In this document: positions 60,101-64,000 of the stretch, piece after piece
Layout of the letters: each line of letters starts with the position of its first letter
How positions within the stretch are numbered: position 1 is the stretch's first letter
NCBI RefSeq assembly: GCF_964199755.1
Contig: NC_133900.1
Location: 15,949,201 to 16,013,200, forward strand
Source of the DNA: Larus michahellis
Taxonomy: Eukaryota; Chordata; Aves; Charadriiformes; Laridae
Direction of reading: 5' to 3'
Length of the DNA stretch: 64,000 nt
Translations under genes and position numbers: made by a program
The notes under the pieces: model-generated
What the model was told of the DNA's origin: nothing
Database searches by the model: none
Seen by the model: the letters and a program-made list of their open reading frames with translations, nothing else

Positions 60101-63100
60101 TGCTGGAATTTCACTCATGTTGGGCTTAATGTTCTAAGTGAAATGGGATTTTTTTTTTAAATCAATAGAAGTGAAACAAAAACTCAAATAAACTTTGTGC
60201 AATTAAAGCCTTCTAGGTAAATGTTCCTATCAGTCTAAATGTGTGCAACCCAAAAGTTGTGGCACTGTGCTAGTATACAGGGAAGTACCATATTTTCCCT
60301 GTTTATGCTGACTGAAGTACAGAGACTAAACATTCTACATCAGCTGGTGAAAAATGTATTTCTGAAATTACTTTCTTGTAAATAATCCAACTTAAATTCA
60401 CATCGGCTAGTGTTTTAAATGATACTTCATGCTTACAATTTTCCATTAGAGTTACAAAATTACCTTTAATCATGTAAAAAGCTTGTATTATTTAAGTTGA
60501 AATTGTTGATGTTCGACCGTGGTCTGAAAGTTTAAAATCTTCTGACTGACTTGAAATGTGATTTAAACCACCAGTGGGTTTGAGGAAGGAAACTATGTCT
60601 CTTTTGTATAGCATCAAAATTATTGCTAGACTTCCTTTCTGCCTCTGCTAGGTAGTGCAGTATGCTGTGAAATGCAATGTGTAAGTAGCCCTCAGTGGCT
60701 GCGTACAGACCTAAGGTATGTCATTCTTTTGTTATGCGTTGACAACGTTAATGTGAATTCTGTAGCTTGAAGTCTGGGAAGTCAATATAAAAAAATTCTA
60801 ATCTCAGTATATCAGTGAAGGAGCACATCTAAACTTCTCAATAACCTTGGGAAGAAAGGCTTGATTAGAAACATACAGACTTCATTACCATGAGCTGTCA
60901 TTGTCACTGAGAGTATTGGAAAACTCAGAGACTGGACTATGAGGTATTTCAGGGTGCATCTTTCTGGTGGTTGATGCTGGCACAAAACAAAGACCTTGTG
61001 CTTCAAGATTTAAGACAGTCATTTCTGGAAGGCAGTATACTATGAGCTGGAGGCAATGATGAGAGGTATCATAGGGCTATTTGTACCTTCCAATGTGTTT
61101 ACTTGTTTTGACCGTTCAGAGGTGGGATGCTGATTCACATAGATTGTATGTCTGCAAAAATACATCCATTTCCAAGGTCCTATGAATAAATCACTAGGTC
61201 GAGTATCAGAAAAAAAATAGACCACCAGAAGAAAGCAGTTTTCTTTCTGCACAAATCACTCTGATAGGCGTGAAGGCAACAACTAAATAGCGTTGAAATG
61301 ATTGCAGCACACCAAGTATGCAATATGTTTATTTTCCAGCTACACTGGTTGCTGTATCTCCGTGGTTAGTGGGCACAATATTCTAGTGGTGTTACCTAGC
61401 CTTTTGTCCAGGACTAATCAGTATCCACAGGACATGAGAACATCTGCAAGAAAACCAAATTTAGAAAGCACCACACGTGCACGTTACTTCACAGTCAATC
61501 AGGCATGAAGCAGTGCCTACATGCAAACATTGTCATAATCTGCTCCTAACCCATGTCAGCAACAGACGCCATTGTCCCTACTCTCAGGTGCCCAACAGGC
61601 ATGGGACACAAATGATGGATTTTCTTCTTTTTTTTTTTTTCTCTTTTTTTTTTTCCCCAGGAGTCAGTAGCCCTCCAGTTCTGAAAGGCAGAGGAATGTT
61701 GCACTGTGGCTACTGCTTGTAAGCCCCCATCTTCATTTAAAATACTGTGTGGGAATATTGGTCAAATCTCTGAGGTCTGCACCAAAAACACAAGAGCAGC
61801 CTGAAGTCACTTATATGAGCAGTCCATTCCTCAGGGGGCTGACCCACGGCCACAGATTAACTCTGAGGATGTCTATTGAGGGCTTCCGTGTACTGGGGGA
61901 TCGCTAGCTACCATGTACCACATAATCACCCTAAAAGTTTTAAATATATTTACAGAGGAAGCGGAGCATTTTCATTTTGTGCATTTTTCCTTCTGCTTTA
62001 AAATAGAGAAGGAAGATACAGATGATTCCTGCTCAAAGAGAGAACACTCATCCAGAAGACCTTTCAGCAACATGAAAGGTGCCAAATGAATCCCCCAATC
62101 CCCCCTAAAAGATAATAATAAATAATGATTTTTTAAAAAGCAGAACATTGGCAGAAAACTCTCAAGTATAGCTATCTGTAGTAATTGCACACACACACAT
62201 TGCCAAATCATGTGATCTTCTACCACTCTCTTAAGAGTGTAAAGTAGTGTTTCTCAGTCACATTCTTTCTTCCTTCCCTTCCCTTTGCCTCTGCGGTGCA
62301 GAGCCCTAACTTGCCCCCACATGGTGAGGAGAGGAGGTTGTGAGGCTTCTCCTGCCTCAAGGTGAAGAGAAAGTCTCTGTTTGCTTTCTCTGACTACCTC
62401 GGAGGTCCTAACAGATTAAAGGGTTGAGGGCTTCCTGACAAATCATTTCAGCCTCTTGTCTTTCAGACACTTGCCTAGAGGCTGATTTGCTGAAAGCTGG
62501 ACTGTGGAAAGCTTGATATTTGATGAATATAATAAAATATTTCTCTTCGACCTCTCCAGGCTATTTGGAAGCAAGAAGGCATGTGGGGAGAAAACTTCTT
62601 GTTAGCCCATAAGTGTCAGAACAGGTAGTTGCATTCAATTACATAACCAAGCACTCCATTTAGGAACAAAGTATTCCAGGTAAAGAAACCAGAAAAAGGC
62701 TATACTATGCCTACAGAAAAGAACCTTAGTTCTTTTCTAAATGCTTGTTTTGCATTTACATATACTTTTTGTCAGCTACAACATGAGTGGAGCAGCCTTA
62801 CCGCCTATTGAAACGTTTCGCTAGTTTTTATTGACGTTCTGGATAGCAAGAGGAAAATGATTTATAGTGGAAGTAACTTTTGCCTATGTTCATGGTTAGC
62901 TTAGGAGTCAACTAATGAATTTCTACAAACTTACTTTGAAGATCAAAAATTAGTTTGTAAAGTTTGAGAAGTATAATGGAATATAAAAGCCCATATAAAT
63001 TCTCAAAATGCTAACAAGTTGAAAAAATACTTTTTTTCTTTAATGTCTCATAAAACACGGACCTAGGAATGATATCTGATATTAAAAACAATATTACAAT

Positions 63101-64000
63101 TTAAATGTTAATAACATCATTAGCGTTGTAGGAAATCAGAATAGGTGAGCATAATGGACCCTCTTACAGGAATCCTAATTAGTCTTTGCAATCTGTAACA
63201 AAAACAAACAAACCCATACTGACTCCAGAAAAACCTTTTCTTTTCCCAAGACGATGTTATAATGAACCATTACATTGACTTGTACGACAACAAAACTTTT
63301 AGTCTCTTCACAAAAAGAAGCTTTTAGACAAGATATTCACTAAGGCGTATGCCAAATAAAGGTGCAATGTAATAAAGGGATTTGAGCAATTTGAGTTTAA
63401 CTCTGTCAGACAAAGAGCAGTGTTATTGTAAAATGTTGTGCTCAATTCTATATGAAAAAAAACACAAACTAACAAAACAAAAACATATCAGAGATTGGAA
63501 CTAGAACTTGATGAGCAAACTTCCTTGAATGACTTTTTTGCTAAAGTACTTATAAATCATTCATCAGTTCTTACCCTGCATGGACCATTTCTCTGTTATT
63601 CTAATTGTAGTGGTAAACAATTTATAAATGTATGAGATAAGAGGAAAAGATACAAAGGATAGGGCTATTATCTAAACTCTAAATGTAATGTCTGAAGTAT
63701 TTGAGTGATGAATTCAGAACACTCAATTTTTAAAGACTAGCCATATAGGAGGACAGAGTTCTAAAGCACAAAGAGGATGAGAAATGGTAATAGCCCAAAA
63801 TTAATAAAACCCATCTGAGCTCTATCAAATTTTTAAGTAACAACTATATGTACTTTTTCCCTTAACTCGGTGTTCGAAGTCTTCATAGGCTGTAGTCTAA
63901 GTCCCAGTCCAGGTAACAAATATCCTTTCACTGAATTTAAAGAAAGATCCAATGAAGGAAGTAAGAAAATGAGACAGCAAAACCCTGGGCTCTCATCTTT
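51111..64000. other. intergenic, no gene recognised
   Basis: AT-rich DNA. I see an imperfect duplication at 53.5 kb, an inverted repeat at 56,659-56,703, a possible old decayed interspersed repeat at about 58,680-59,270, a short (CA)n at 62.19 kb and a splice-like pair at 61,661-61,718. By mammalian gene order RNF150 should begin further right, but no CpG-rich first exon is present here. Confidence 0.65.
53521..53594. repeat. imperfect tandem duplication, period 44
   Basis: TGAGTTACTGAGGATTGCTA plus about ten bases at 53521-53550 recurs with three changes at 53565-53594. The region lies in unremarkable intergenic sequence. Confidence 0.8.

Noticed and set aside
44756-64000. RNF150, expected to start divergently near ZNF330
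   Set aside because: I recall its N-terminal exon as a GC-rich signal peptide plus PA-domain segment. No such open frame or CpG island occurs right of 44.4 kb.

Overview
The window looks like nuclear DNA from a bird. It is intron-rich and mostly non-coding, with few repeats. Nearly all recognisable repeats are CR1 LINE 3' ends, and two of them end in the ATTCTATG-type tail typical of bird and other sauropsid CR1. One vertebrate gene is spliced in normal vertebrate style. I cannot name the species.

The only protein-coding gene I can support is ZNF330 (nucleolar autoantigen NOA36) on the minus strand. Nine coding exons between 39,531 and 29,679 all have GT/AG boundaries and compatible phases. 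They give a 321-residue protein with a basic N-terminus, about 29 cysteines in CxxC-type clusters and a very acidic C-terminus. The start codon lies 10 bases inside an exon, so at least one non-coding exon lies upstream. It most likely starts in the CpG island at 43.64-44.32 kb, which carries E2F, tandem ETS and triple Myb-type motifs. A polyadenylation signal with a U/GU-rich downstream element lies about 115 bases after the stop.

Region by region: 1-14 kb is intergenic, with one ZNF143-type motif. 14.03-14.61 kb is an orphan CpG island with no assignable gene. 14.6-29 kb is intergenic, with one CR1 copy at 17.6 kb. 29.2-44.3 kb is ZNF330. 44.33-44.76 kb is an internally deleted CR1 directly beside the promoter island. 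44.8-64 kb is intergenic, with a cluster of degraded CR1 copies at 50.0-51.1 kb.

In mammals, as I recall it, ZNF330 lies between RNF150 (divergent) and IL15 (downstream, same strand). I found no exon of either, so they would lie outside the window if synteny holds. No tRNA, rRNA, CRISPR, intact mobile element or viral gene was recognised. I did not find a previously undescribed system. The most useful leads are the orphan CpG island, the triple hairpin/Myb repeat beside the ZNF330 promoter, a possible divergent spliced transcript, and the 20-base micro-exon.
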